Source: an uncultured Kingella sp. (GTDB lineage: Bacteria > Pseudomonadota > Gammaproteobacteria > Burkholderiales > Neisseriaceae). From it: a stretch of DNA of 22,727 nt. Both the position numbers and the translations under genes were made by a program. How positions within the stretch are numbered: position 1 is the stretch's first letter; the number at the start of each line of letters is the position of its first letter. Below the pieces are notes generated by a model, which did no database searches, was not told the origin of the DNA, and saw nothing but the letters and a program-made list of their open reading frames with translations. The DNA lies in contig CAKARD010000010.1 in the NCBI GenBank assembly GCA_916720425.1, forward strand, positions 1 to 22,727. The letters run 5' to 3'. Below, in pieces: positions 1-7,562 of this stretch.

Positions 1-1
1 C

Positions 2-724
2 GTACCCAAACGGGTGGTGAACACCTTCCGTTATGAGGACAAGGAAGTGGTGATGCTGAAGTTTTCTTGTTTCCCTAACCGAAATGGTGGGGGGGCAAAC
101 CTAGTTGCCACTCCGAACCACCCGTTCTGCGTGTACGGCGTGGTTACCAACCTGATTCTTGAGCATCCTAAATTCGGTAAACTCGGCGCCTATTGGAAGG
201 GCTGTGATTACGACGACGGCGAAGACGTGTTTGCCGGGGATGAAGGCAGGGCGAGATTAGAAGCCCTGTGGGCCTTTGAAAAAACCCCCTACGAAATGCG
301 GCTGTACGAACAGCCGGTGTGGAAGCGCGCCGACCAGCTCGAGCGTGGCGATGTGGTTCTGGGCCTTGAAAACGATTATTACGTGGTGGAGGATTACCGC
401 CCGCTGTATGCCTATCGTGATACCGACCAAGCTTGGATACAGCCGATCAATCTGGCCTACGGCTGGGAGCAGTCGGATCGGGGCAACACTTATGAGATGG
501 TGCTGGATGAAGAATCGCGGCATCGTCCGACACGGGATTGGCTGGACGTGCCGAATGACGAGAACCTGCTGTATGTGGACGAGGACGGACAACGGCATTA
601 CCGCCGTTACCGCACCACGGTTTATAACATCGAGGTAGAGGATTACCACACCTATTGCGTCGGTTATCAATGTATCCTGGTACACAACGAGAACTGCGGC
701 GCAGGACAATCAGGCACAACATGA
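2..724 (+). CDS. Polymorphic toxin C-terminal part: pretoxin HINT domain, 5' end outside window
   Basis: The frame is open to the left edge, so this is the 3' end of a longer gene; the GTG at 14 is not a believable start. HINT (Hedgehog/intein) domains sit before the toxin module in secreted polymorphic toxins and self-cleave to release it. Seen: the ATPNHPF block (about residues 32-38 counted from the GTG), WKRADQLERGDVVLG about 104-118, and the closing strand VYNIEVEDYHTYCVGYQC ending in VHN near residue 225. Normally a toxin domain of about 80-150 residues follows VHN. Here the frame ends 11 residues later at a TGA, so the toxin is missing or lost. A G7 run lies at 89-95. The stretch is visibly more GC-rich than the housekeeping genes to its right, which suggests acquired DNA. 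The family call is firm; the parent protein type (Rhs, two-partner, MafB-like) cannot be told. Confidence 0.82.
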   Translation, partial: VPKRVVNTFRYEDKEVVMLKFSCFPNRNGGGANLVATPNHPFCVYGVVTNLILEHPKFGKLGAYWKGCDYDDGEDVFAGDEGRARLEALWAFEKTPYEMRLYEQPVWKRADQLERGDVVLGLENDYYVVEDYRPLYAYRDTDQAWIQPINLAYGWEQSDRGNTYEMVLDEESRHRPTRDWLDVPNDENLLYVDEDGQRHYRRYRTTVYNIEVEDYHTYCVGYQCILVHNENCGAGQSGTT

Positions 725-831
725 GAATCCACACCAGATGCTTGCGAGAGCGATACTATTCCATTACAAACACGATTTTTAGGCATTTTGAATCATTATG
801 TTGCTTTTAAGTTTTAAAGATTTGAAATCTA

Positions 832-860
832 TTGTCATTTTGTTTTATATTTTTTATTAT
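832..860 (+). promoter_or_regulatory. Predicted sigma-70 promoter of rluB
   Basis: TTGTCA at 832-837, a 17-base spacer and TATTAT at 855-860, each hexamer matching the consensus at 5 of 6. It would give a leader of about 125 nt before rluB. In that leader CTTGCC (904-909) can pair with GGCAAG (926-931). The surroundings are very AT-rich, so chance matches are possible. Confidence 0.5.
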
Positions 861-994
861 ATAGTAGCAACCATTTTAATTTTTTATTAAAGTGAACACG
901 CGTCTTGCCGCGTACCATGCGTGAAGGCAAGCCCTCCACCTCCCCCAACCTGTCGTCCAAACCACAGAAGAATGCTCTGCATTAGGAAAACATC

Positions 995-1915
995 ATGAAT
1001 AAACCCCAACACCCCAATGGTTCCAACTCACCTTCCAAACCGACCAAAGTTCGCGTCAGTAAAGCTAAAAAACTCATTGTTCGCGCCCCAAACCAAAAAA
1101 TCCAAGAACAAGCTCAATGGATGCGTGAAAAACGCACCGATTTAAGTCGCATAGAACCTGAGCGTTTACAAAAAGTTCTGGCTGCCAGCGGAGTGGGTTC
1201 ACGCCGCCAAATGGAAGCCTGGATTAGTCAAGGACGCGTGCAAATCAATGGACGCACGGCAAAACTGGGTGATAAAGTTTCCCCCGAAGATCGGGTGAGC
1301 GTTAATGGTAACGCCATCAAACTTAAATGGGCAGATCGATTACCGCGCATTATCTTATATTATAAACAAGAGGGTGAAATTGTATCGCGTGATGATCCGA
1401 AAGGACGGGTCAGTGTGTTTGATCGCTTACCACAAGCCGCAAGTAGCCGTTGGATTACCATTGGTCGTTTGGATATTAACACCAGTGGTTTACTGATTCT
1501 CACCACATCTGGTGAATTGGCACAACGTTTTGCTCACCCACGCTTTGAAGTAGAACGCGAATACGCCGTACGCGTTTTAGGTGAACTCACGCGCGAACAA
1601 ATGAAACAGCTTACCGAAGGCGTGATATTGGAAGATGGTAAAGCTCATGTTGAGCGTATCAGTGAACAAGGCGGTGAAGGTGCAAATAAATGGTATAACG
1701 TGGTCATAAAAGAAGGGCGCAACCGCGAAGTACGCCGTTTGTTTGAAAGCCAAGGGGTGACCGTCAGTCGTTTGGTGCGTGTGGGTTTTGGGCCTATTGG
1801 TTTACCCAATCGGTTAAAACGTGGGCAATTTTATGAACTGAATCCTGCCGAAGTGGCCAATATAATCAAATGGGCAGATATGCAACTGCCTGGAGAGCGT
1901 AAACGGCGTCATTAA
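995..1915 (+). CDS. rluB: 23S rRNA pseudouridine synthase, RluB type
   Basis: Converts a uridine of 23S rRNA (position 2605 in E. coli) to pseudouridine. The 306-residue protein has a basic, low-complexity N-terminus (1-52), an S4 RNA-binding domain (about 54-100, RLQKVLAASGVGSRRQ) and an RsuA/RluB catalytic domain with GRLDINTSGLLILT at about 157-170, where D160 should be the catalytic aspartate. NREVRRLFE, the conserved late motif, is also present. The ATG at 995 is preceded by AGGAAAACATC, an acceptable ribosome site. It is a single-gene unit, convergent with ilvD and closed by a strong hairpin at 1935-1975. RluE/RluF paralogues are the alternatives; the S4 domain and length favour RluB. 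Confidence 0.93.
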   Translation: MNKPQHPNGSNSPSKPTKVRVSKAKKLIVRAPNQKIQEQAQWMREKRTDLSRIEPERLQKVLAASGVGSRRQMEAWISQGRVQINGRTAKLGDKVSPEDRVSVNGNAIKLKWADRLPRIILYYKQEGEIVSRDDPKGRVSVFDRLPQAASSRWITIGRLDINTSGLLILTTSGELAQRFAHPRFEVEREYAVRVLGELTREQMKQLTEGVILEDGKAHVERISEQGGEGANKWYNVVIKEGRNREVRRLFESQGVTVSRLVRVGFGPIGLPNRLKRGQFYELNPAEVANIIKWADMQLPGERKRRH

Positions 1916-1934
1916 CCTCACACCAATAGAAATA

Positions 1935-1988
1935 AGCCATGTTGGTTAGATTAGAAAATCTTTATCAACATGGCTCCTATTTTATTTT
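1935..1988. terminator. Intrinsic terminator between convergent rluB and ilvD
   Basis: A perfect 10-bp stem, AGCCATGTTG (1935-1944) with CAACATGGCT (1966-1975). The loop itself can pair AGATT (1948-1952) with AATCT (1957-1961). A T-rich run (1978-1989) follows on the plus strand, overlapping the ilvD stop codon. The minus-strand side is also followed by T-rich sequence, so it may serve both genes. Confidence 0.85.
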
Positions 1989-3841
1989 TCTAATTGTGTT
2001 ACATCACGAATGGCCCCCCTATCGGCTGAGGTTGCCATAGCTGCATAGGCACGCAAGGCGGCAGAAACATGGCGTTGACGTGATACAGGCTTCCATGCTT
2101 GGTTACCACGACTTTCCATGTTTGCACGGCGTTGTGCCATTTCTTCATCGGAAATGGCTAAATGAATGTGGCGATTGGGAATATCAATTTCTATCGTATC
2201 GCCTTCTTGTACCAATCCAATAGCCCCACCTTCAGCGGCTTCTGGTGAAACGTGTCCAATAGATAAGCCTGATGTGCCACCTGAAAAACGCCCATCGGTT
2301 AATAATGCACACACTTTTCCTAATCCTTTGGATTTAAGATAAGAAGTGGGATAAAGCATTTCTTGCATACCTGGCCCACCTTTAGGGCCTTCGTAGCGAA
2401 TAATGACCACATCGCCCGCAACAATTTGATTGCCCAAAATCCCAGCTACAGCGTCTTCTTGGCTTTCAAATACGCGTGCCCGTCCTGTAAATTTAAGAAT
2501 GCTTTCATCGACACCAGCTGTTTTGACCACACAACCGCGTTCAGCAATATTGCCAAACAGTACAGCCAAACCACCATCTTGTGAATAAGCATGTTCAGCA
2601 TCACGAATGCAGCCATGGGCGCGATCTAAATCCAGTGTTTTCCATTGACGATTTTGTGAAAAAGCTTGCGTTGTGCGTACTCCACCGGGAGCAGCTTTAA
2701 AGCGTTCTATAGCAATAGTATTATTGGGATTGCTAATATCCCATTTTTCAATGGCTTCTTTGAGTGTGGCAGAATGCACGGTTGCAACTTCGGTATTGAG
2801 TTTGCCAATTTTGTCCAACTCTTTCAAAATGCCAATAATGCCGCCAGCACGATGTACATCTTCCATATAATAATCATGGTTATTGGGTGCTGTTTTACAC
2901 AAACAAGGAACCACGCGACTTAATCGATCAATATCTGTCATTTTAAAATCTACACCAGCCTCTTGTGCCACAGCAAGCAAGTGTAAAATCGTATTGGTTG
3001 AGCCACCCATGGCAATATCCATGCTCATGGCATTTTCAAACGCCGCTTTGGTTGCAATACTGCGCGGTAAAACAGAACTATCATCTTGTTCATAATAGCG
3101 TTTGGTGATTGCAACGATTTGACGACCTGCTTCTAAGAATAATTCTTTACGTCCCACATGTGTTGCCAATAAAGAACCATTGCCAGGCAAGGATAAACCC
3201 AGTACTTCAGTCAAACAATTCATAGAATTCGCCGTAAACATGCCAGAACATGAACCGCAAGTAGGACAGGCGTTTTCTTCAATTTCTTGAATAGCGGCAT
3301 CGGACACGTTGTCATCGGCAGCATCAACCATAGCATCAACCAAGTCTAATTTGCGCGAATCTTGAATATTGATAGAACCGATTACTTTGCCCGCTTCCAT
3401 AGGTCCCCCTGATACAAATATCGTGGGGATATTTAAACGCATCGTGGCTAATAGCATTCCTGGTGTAATTTTATCGCAGTTAGAAATGCATACCAAAGCA
3501 TCGGCGCAATGGGCGTTGACCATATATTCTACGCTATCGGCAATCAAATCACGGCTAGGGAGCGAATACAGCATACCACTGTGTCCCATAGCAATACCAT
3601 CATCTACAGCAATGGTATTAAATTCTTTAGCAATGGCACCTGCTTTTTCAATTTCACGCGCGACCAATTGTCCCATATTGTGCAAATGCACATGCCCTGG
3701 TACAAATTGTGTAAATGAATTGGCAATGGCAATAATTGGTTTTCCAAAATCGCTGTCGGTCATACCTGTAGCACGCCATAAGGCACGTGCACCCGCCATA
3801 TTGCGGCCATGTGTTGAAGTTTTAGAGCGGTATTCTGGCAT
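1982..3841 (-). CDS. ilvD: Dihydroxy-acid dehydratase
   Basis: Catalyses the dehydration of 2,3-dihydroxy-isovalerate and -methylvalerate to the 2-keto acids, the common third step of valine, leucine and isoleucine synthesis, in the cytoplasm with an Fe-S cluster. At 619 residues it has the family length. Seen: C118 and C122 in the CISNCDKITPGM motif, and C192, C195 and C198 in CPTCGSCSG followed by MFTANSMNC, the cluster and substrate region. The late block GRFSGGTSGLSIGHVSPEA is also present. The ATG has an AGGA ribosome site 7 nt upstream, inside the nearer of two tandem 10-bp repeats (3846-3865). It stands alone, with no ilv neighbour in the window. No attenuator with a branched-chain-rich leader peptide is visible upstream. 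Confidence 0.97.
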   Translation of the reverse strand: MPEYRSKTSTHGRNMAGARALWRATGMTDSDFGKPIIAIANSFTQFVPGHVHLHNMGQLVAREIEKAGAIAKEFNTIAVDDGIAMGHSGMLYSLPSRDLIADSVEYMVNAHCADALVCISNCDKITPGMLLATMRLNIPTIFVSGGPMEAGKVIGSINIQDSRKLDLVDAMVDAADDNVSDAAIQEIEENACPTCGSCSGMFTANSMNCLTEVLGLSLPGNGSLLATHVGRKELFLEAGRQIVAITKRYYEQDDSSVLPRSIATKAAFENAMSMDIAMGGSTNTILHLLAVAQEAGVDFKMTDIDRLSRVVPCLCKTAPNNHDYYMEDVHRAGGIIGILKELDKIGKLNTEVATVHSATLKEAIEKWDISNPNNTIAIERFKAAPGGVRTTQAFSQNRQWKTLDLDRAHGCIRDAEHAYSQDGGLAVLFGNIAERGCVVKTAGVDESILKFTGRARVFESQEDAVAGILGNQIVAGDVVIIRYEGPKGGPGMQEMLYPTSYLKSKGLGKVCALLTDGRFSGGTSGLSIGHVSPEAAEGGAIGLVQEGDTIEIDIPNRHIHLAISDEEMAQRRANMESRGNQAWKPVSRQRHVSAALRAYAAMATSADRGAIRDVTQLEK

Positions 3842-3845
3842 TTTG

Positions 3846-3865
3846 TATTCCTAAATATTCCTAAA
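3846..3865 (-). repeat. Tandem 10-bp repeat carrying two Shine-Dalgarno copies before ilvD
   Basis: TATTCCTAAA occurs twice head to tail (3846-3855 and 3856-3865). On the ilvD strand this reads TTTAGGAATA twice, so AGGA is found 7 nt and 17 nt before the start codon. The nearer copy has correct spacing. Confidence 0.75.
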
Positions 3866-3942
3866 ATTGTTATTGTGAGAGAGGTAAAACCATAGATTTT
3901 ATACTAAAAAGCATATTTTTGCTGTTGAGATACTGCTTAATA

Positions 3943-3970
3943 TTGTATTGTGTAAACTTTAGAATATAAT
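3943..3970 (+). promoter_or_regulatory. Possible promoter of the RsmI-like methyltransferase gene
   Basis: A perfect TATAAT at 3965-3970, with TTGTAT (3 of 6) 16 bases before it. Transcription would start near 3977 and give a leader of about 90 nt. That leader contains a 24-codon open frame (3979-4053) ending 15 nt before the gene. Confidence 0.4.
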
Positions 3971-4068
3971 AAAATCAGATGGTACACGACATGCAATACG
4001 TGGCATTGGCGAATTTGTTTGAAAAGCATCATGCCTATTTTACCCACTATTGATGTTTAGGAGAAAAT

Positions 4069-4776
4069 ATGCCTTGTCTTTATCTTATTCCCACACCTTT
4101 GGGTGCGCCTGATACACCGTGTTTGTTGCCGCATGAGCAAGTACAACTTTCCCATATTACCGACTTTGTGGTGGAAGCTGAAAAAACCGCTCGTGCGCAT
4201 CTAAAACATATGCAGTTAAATCATCCCATTCGTGAGTTAAATTTAAACACACTGAATGAACATACTGACCCAAATGTGTTAGATACTTTATTACAGCCCT
4301 TAAGAGAGGGGCGTGATATGGGTTTATTAAGTGAAGCGGGTTGTCCTGCGATTGCTGATCCTGGTGCCAATTTAGTGGCATTAGCACATCGTTATGGCTT
4401 TGAAGTTAAGCCACTGATTGGTGCATCTAGTATCGTTTTAGCATTGATGGCATCGGGAGCCAATGGTCAAAGTTTTGCATTTAAAGGCTATCTTCCCGCC
4501 AATAAGGAAGAACGCATAAAAAGCCTTCAAGCCTTACAAACACGTATTTATCAAACAGGTGAAACGCAAATTTTTATTGAAACACCATATCGCAATGATG
4601 CCTTATTGGCCGATGCCATTGCTATATTGGGAGATAATACACGTTTATGTGTAGCATGTGATTTAACTTTGCCCACAGAGCAAATTATCAGCCAAATAAT
4701 CAAAGATTGGCGAAAAATGCCTTCATTGCCTTTATTAAAAAAACGTCCAGCATTATTTGTATTGTCAAAAAATTAA
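4069..4776 (+). CDS. SAM-dependent methyltransferase, tetrapyrrole-methylase fold, short RsmI-like
   Basis: The 235-residue protein carries the landmarks of the RsmI branch of tetrapyrrole (corrin/porphyrin) methylases: LIPTPLG near the start, LLSEAGCPAIADPG about 85-98 (the RsmI GTPxISDPG-type loop), PLIGASSIVLALMASG about 118-133, FKGYLPANKEER about 142-153, and IFIETPYR about 174-181. RsmI (about 280 residues) 2'-O-methylates C1402 of 16S rRNA. This protein is about 50 residues shorter and departs from the usual glycine-rich N-terminal motif, so it is more likely a paralogue of unknown substrate. The start is clear: AGGAG at 4059-4063 lies 5 nt before ATG. It appears monocistronic, with a TATAAT box upstream and no clear terminator behind it. 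Confidence 0.8.
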   Translation: MPCLYLIPTPLGAPDTPCLLPHEQVQLSHITDFVVEAEKTARAHLKHMQLNHPIRELNLNTLNEHTDPNVLDTLLQPLREGRDMGLLSEAGCPAIADPGANLVALAHRYGFEVKPLIGASSIVLALMASGANGQSFAFKGYLPANKEERIKSLQALQTRIYQTGETQIFIETPYRNDALLADAIAILGDNTRLCVACDLTLPTEQIISQIIKDWRKMPSLPLLKKRPALFVLSKN

Positions 4777-4914
4777 GGATACAAAAAAATCACAACTACC
4801 CAATAATTATAAAATGAACGTATAAGTTAAAAATAACGTGTCTAGCACATCTTAAATTGATTGCTTTTCCACATACCCAGTTTTATGCCCCTAATGGAGA
4901 GAAGGACATCAATG

Positions 4915-5109
4915 TTACAAATAACTTTCACACAATTGTGTCAATTTGCTAAATTTGCTACCACGTGAACTTAGAATCTCACGCCATTGAGCAATCTCTT
5001 CTTTGTTGGGTAAAGCATCACTGCTGGCTTCTTCCAATAGCAAAATTAAAATTTCTTGCACTTGTGCAAATGTATCCTCTTGTAATATCTGGATTAATTC
5101 AGAATTCAT
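4915..5109 (-). CDS. Small hypothetical protein (64 aa)
   Basis: I do not recognise this protein. It is predicted to be mostly helical and acidic in its first half, with the leucine-rich stretch IQILQEDTFAQVQEILILLL followed by a more polar, basic C-terminal half. There is no signal peptide. The ATG is preceded by AAGGATG at a plausible distance, and the gene is divergent from rppH across 91 bp, a normal arrangement for a real gene. Nothing overlaps it on the other strand except short non-coding frames. It could be a small regulatory or adaptor protein; no function is proposed. Confidence 0.55.
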   Translation of the reverse strand: MNSELIQILQEDTFAQVQEILILLLEEASSDALPNKEEIAQWREILSSRGSKFSKLTQLCESYL

Positions 5110-5200
5110 GGAGGGTCATCCTTAAGATTAAAATCAACATTGTAGCCTGCTTTGGTTTTGTGGGAAAATGTTAATTATTTTATTTTGAGAGTATGTAATG

Positions 5201-5737
5201 ATGCTAGATAGGGAGGGTTATCGCCCCAATGTGGGGATTATTTTGATGAATCAAGACAATCGGGTATTTTGGGGACGACGCATTAAGGAAGATTCTTGGC
5301 AATTTCCGCAAGGTGGGATTAAACCTGGTGAAAGCCCAGAAACCGCTATGTATCGTGAATTATTTGAAGAAACGGGTTTATTGCCACAACATATCAAAAT
5401 TTTGGGGCGTACGCGAGATTGGTTGCGTTATGATGTGCCACATAATTGGATTAAGCGTGAATGGCGTGGTTCATATCGCGGGCAAAAACAAATTTGGTTT
5501 TTGTTGCGTTTATTAGGGCAAGATAGCGATATCCATTTGCGCGCCACTCATCAGCCCGAATTTGATTTATGGAAATGGCATGACTATTGGGAAACCGTTG
5601 AAGATGTTATTGATTTCAAGAAAAAAGTCTATGAACGTGCGTTGACAGAATTATCACGTTTTACCAATGTTGAAAGCAAAGGTGAATATCATGCGCGACA
5701 AGTAGAACAACGCAAAGCAACACAACAAATAGGATAG
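5201..5737 (+). CDS. rppH: RNA pyrophosphohydrolase (Nudix)
   Basis: Removes pyrophosphate from the 5' triphosphate end of RNAs and so opens them to RNase E-type decay; cytoplasmic. From the second ATG (5201) the protein has 178 residues and begins MLDREGYRPNVGIIL, the near-invariant neisserial start. An ATG at 5198 directly before it could also be used. The Nudix box runs from about 38 to 60 (GGIKPGESPETAM followed by YRELFEETGL), with the catalytic glutamates in RELFEETG. RPNVGI and RDWLRYDVP are typical RppH blocks. It is the first gene of a five-gene run: the next start is 6 nt after its stop, and the four genes after that overlap. Confidence 0.96.
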   Translation: MLDREGYRPNVGIILMNQDNRVFWGRRIKEDSWQFPQGGIKPGESPETAMYRELFEETGLLPQHIKILGRTRDWLRYDVPHNWIKREWRGSYRGQKQIWFLLRLLGQDSDIHLRATHQPEFDLWKWHDYWETVEDVIDFKKKVYERALTELSRFTNVESKGEYHARQVEQRKATQQIG

Positions 5738-5743
5738 CCCACA

Positions 5744-6181
5744 ATGTATGACCATATTTCTTTTCACTTAGACAATCTTCCCAGTGATGTATCACCAGAA
5801 CATGCGTTGAATCATATGGGTTTTTATTATGCTTGGGCGGTGGGACAGAATTTACATAGCGTTGAAGCAGCGGCGTTACCAGATTTTGCCACTTTGCAAG
5901 CAGGGCAAATTTCGGGAGCGGCATTTATACGAGAGCGACTCAATGGCGGCCTAGATGAAACATGCTTTAACGATTGGGGCAATCGTTTTACTCAATATTA
6001 TTATGCTGATGATGATGAAGGTTATGGTTTATTTTTGCAGGATTATTTTTTGGCGTTAGATTTGCAAAATGAAGCGGATTTTTATCATGTCAAGGATACA
6101 CAAGATAATCAGCATAAACTCAATCGTGTATTTCAGAAAGCATGGGTGGCGTGGTTAAATAGTTTGAAAGCAATACCATGA
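5744..6181 (+). CDS. DUF7832-like hypothetical protein
   Basis: A 145-residue cytoplasmic-looking protein. The layout YDHISFH near the start, HALNHMGFYYAWAVGQNL about 20-38, a central acidic patch, and FTQYYYADDDEGYGLFLQDYF about 82-102 resembles the DUF7832 family as I remember it. That family is often found as small stand-alone or toxin-associated proteins of unknown role. There is no signal peptide or membrane segment. It starts 6 nt after rppH, and its stop overlaps the gmhB start (ATGA at 6178-6181), so it is translationally tied to both. Family assignment is tentative; function is unknown. Confidence 0.75.
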   Translation: MYDHISFHLDNLPSDVSPEHALNHMGFYYAWAVGQNLHSVEAAALPDFATLQAGQISGAAFIRERLNGGLDETCFNDWGNRFTQYYYADDDEGYGLFLQDYFLALDLQNEADFYHVKDTQDNQHKLNRVFQKAWVAWLNSLKAIP

Positions 6182-6747
6182 GATTGATTATTTTGGATAG
6201 AGATGGCGTGATTAATCACGATAGCGATGAATTTGTGAAATCACCTGATGAATGGTTGCCTATAAAAGGTAGCATGGATGCCATTGCATTTTTAACTCAA
6301 GCGGGCTATACCATTGCGGTAGCAACCAATCAATCAGGTATTGCGCGTGGTTATTTTACCGTACAAACACTGAATGAGATGCATGCCAAAATGCATCGTT
6401 TGGTTAAACAGGCAGGCGGCGAAATCAGAGGCATTTGGTTTTGTCCACATTTGGCTTCACATGAATGTGGTTGTCGCAAACCCAAAGCGGGAATGATTTT
6501 GGATATTTTAGATCGTTTTCAAGCGTGTGCAGCAGAAACCTATTTAGTGGGCGATAGTTTGCGTGATTTACAAGCCATAGACAAAGTGGGTGGTAAAGCT
6601 GTGTTAGTCAGAACAGGAAAAGGCTTAAAAACACTGGAGCAAGATAGCGATAAATTACCCGATAACACACAAATTTTTGATGATTTATTGGCATTTGCAC
6701 AATATTTGGTCAAACCCAATCAACCCACTTGTGCTGAAGTATCATGA
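6178..6747 (+). CDS. gmhB: D-glycero-beta-D-manno-heptose 1,7-bisphosphate 7-phosphatase
   Basis: Removes the 7-phosphate from heptose bisphosphate on the way to ADP-heptose, the inner-core sugar donor of lipooligosaccharide. The 189-residue protein has the HAD signature ILDRDGV (D7 nucleophile, D9 acid/base), ATNQSG at 49-54, a zinc loop with C89, H91, C97 and C99 in FCPHLASHECGCRKPK, and the late VGDSLRD with D126. The zinc loop and length separate GmhB from the histidinol-phosphatase relatives. Both ends overlap neighbours by ATGA, with the 145-aa gene before and the branching glycosyltransferase after. This places the heptose step in the same transcript as two glycosyltransferases. Confidence 0.94.
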   Translation: MRLIILDRDGVINHDSDEFVKSPDEWLPIKGSMDAIAFLTQAGYTIAVATNQSGIARGYFTVQTLNEMHAKMHRLVKQAGGEIRGIWFCPHLASHECGCRKPKAGMILDILDRFQACAAETYLVGDSLRDLQAIDKVGGKAVLVRTGKGLKTLEQDSDKLPDNTQIFDDLLAFAQYLVKPNQPTCAEVS

Positions 6748-7562
6748 GCGTCGCATATTTAATTTTATGCCATAATGTGCCGCAGCATATTTTAATGTTG
6801 GCCAAACGTCATTTGTGGGCGCAGTACTATATTCATCTTGATGCAAAAGTGCCGCTGTCTCGAATGAATATATTTAAAGCACAGCCTAATATTCATTTAA
6901 TTCGTCATCAAATTTCGGTTAATTGGGGTGGCTTTTCGATGATAGAAGCAACGCTTGCTTTGATGCAAGCGGCATTGGGACATAAAGAGAATCGTTATTT
7001 TCATTTAATGAGTGGCACATGTGTACCTTTGTTGTCTGCTGAACAATTCGTTCAACAATGTGCAGAACACAGCGACAAGGCTTTGTGGTTAGAAAGCAGG
7101 GTTGCGGCCCATTTGCGTTATCGTACACGTTTTTATGCCCCTCATGCGGATACAAAATGGCAACGCCATGTGTTGGGAAAATGTTTAACACAAGGTCTAA
7201 AATGGGCAGACAAATTATTACCAAGCGACGAAATCTGTTTAACAGGCAGTCAGTGGTTTTCTGCTAATCGAGATGCCTTAGCAGCTTTATTTGATTTGGC
7301 CTTGAGCGAAACGGCTGCTCACTTTGAAAAGCGTCTTGTTCCTGATGAACATATTTGGCAATATATTGTTGCACAGTATCCTCATTTGTTTGAACACATC
7401 AATCAATCAAAACGGTTTATTCGTATGCAACAAGGCAACAATCACCCTGAGATGCTGACATTAGACCATTTGTGGCAAGCGCGGCGTGATGGTTATTGGT
7501 TTGCGCGTAAAGTTAACTCAAATACTATGGCTCGATTTTTAGATTATGAAAAGCAAATTTAA
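6744..7562 (+). CDS. Core-2/I-branching (GT14) family glycosyltransferase
   Basis: A 272-residue protein of the family named for eukaryotic beta-1,6-N-acetylglucosaminyltransferases; bacterial members act on surface polysaccharide or lipooligosaccharide. Seen: an N-terminal MSVAYLILCHN strand, HLDAK at 31-35, WGGFSMIEATLALM about 61-74, FHLMSGTCVPL at 86-96, GSQWFSANRDAL at 168-179 and VPDEHIWQ at 199-206. These are the blocks typical of GT14. There is no signal peptide or membrane span, so it probably works at the cytoplasmic face. Its start overlaps gmhB by 4 nt and its end overlaps the next glycosyltransferase by 17 nt. Donor (UDP-GlcNAc, UDP-xylose or another) and acceptor cannot be told from sequence. 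Confidence 0.85.
   Translation: MSVAYLILCHNVPQHILMLAKRHLWAQYYIHLDAKVPLSRMNIFKAQPNIHLIRHQISVNWGGFSMIEATLALMQAALGHKENRYFHLMSGTCVPLLSAEQFVQQCAEHSDKALWLESRVAAHLRYRTRFYAPHADTKWQRHVLGKCLTQGLKWADKLLPSDEICLTGSQWFSANRDALAALFDLALSETAAHFEKRLVPDEHIWQYIVAQYPHLFEHINQSKRFIRMQQGNNHPEMLTLDHLWQARRDGYWFARKVNSNTMARFLDYEKQI

Noticed and set aside
257..709. Minus-strand 150-codon frame opposite the HINT domain
   Set aside because: The plus strand matches a known domain through the same bases; the opposite frame is a shadow of it.
4912..4968. 18-codon plus-strand frame with a strong-looking ribosome site (GGAGAGAAGGACATCA before ATG)
   Set aside because: Very short, and it overlaps the end of the better-supported minus-strand 64-aa gene; it looks like chance or a remnant.
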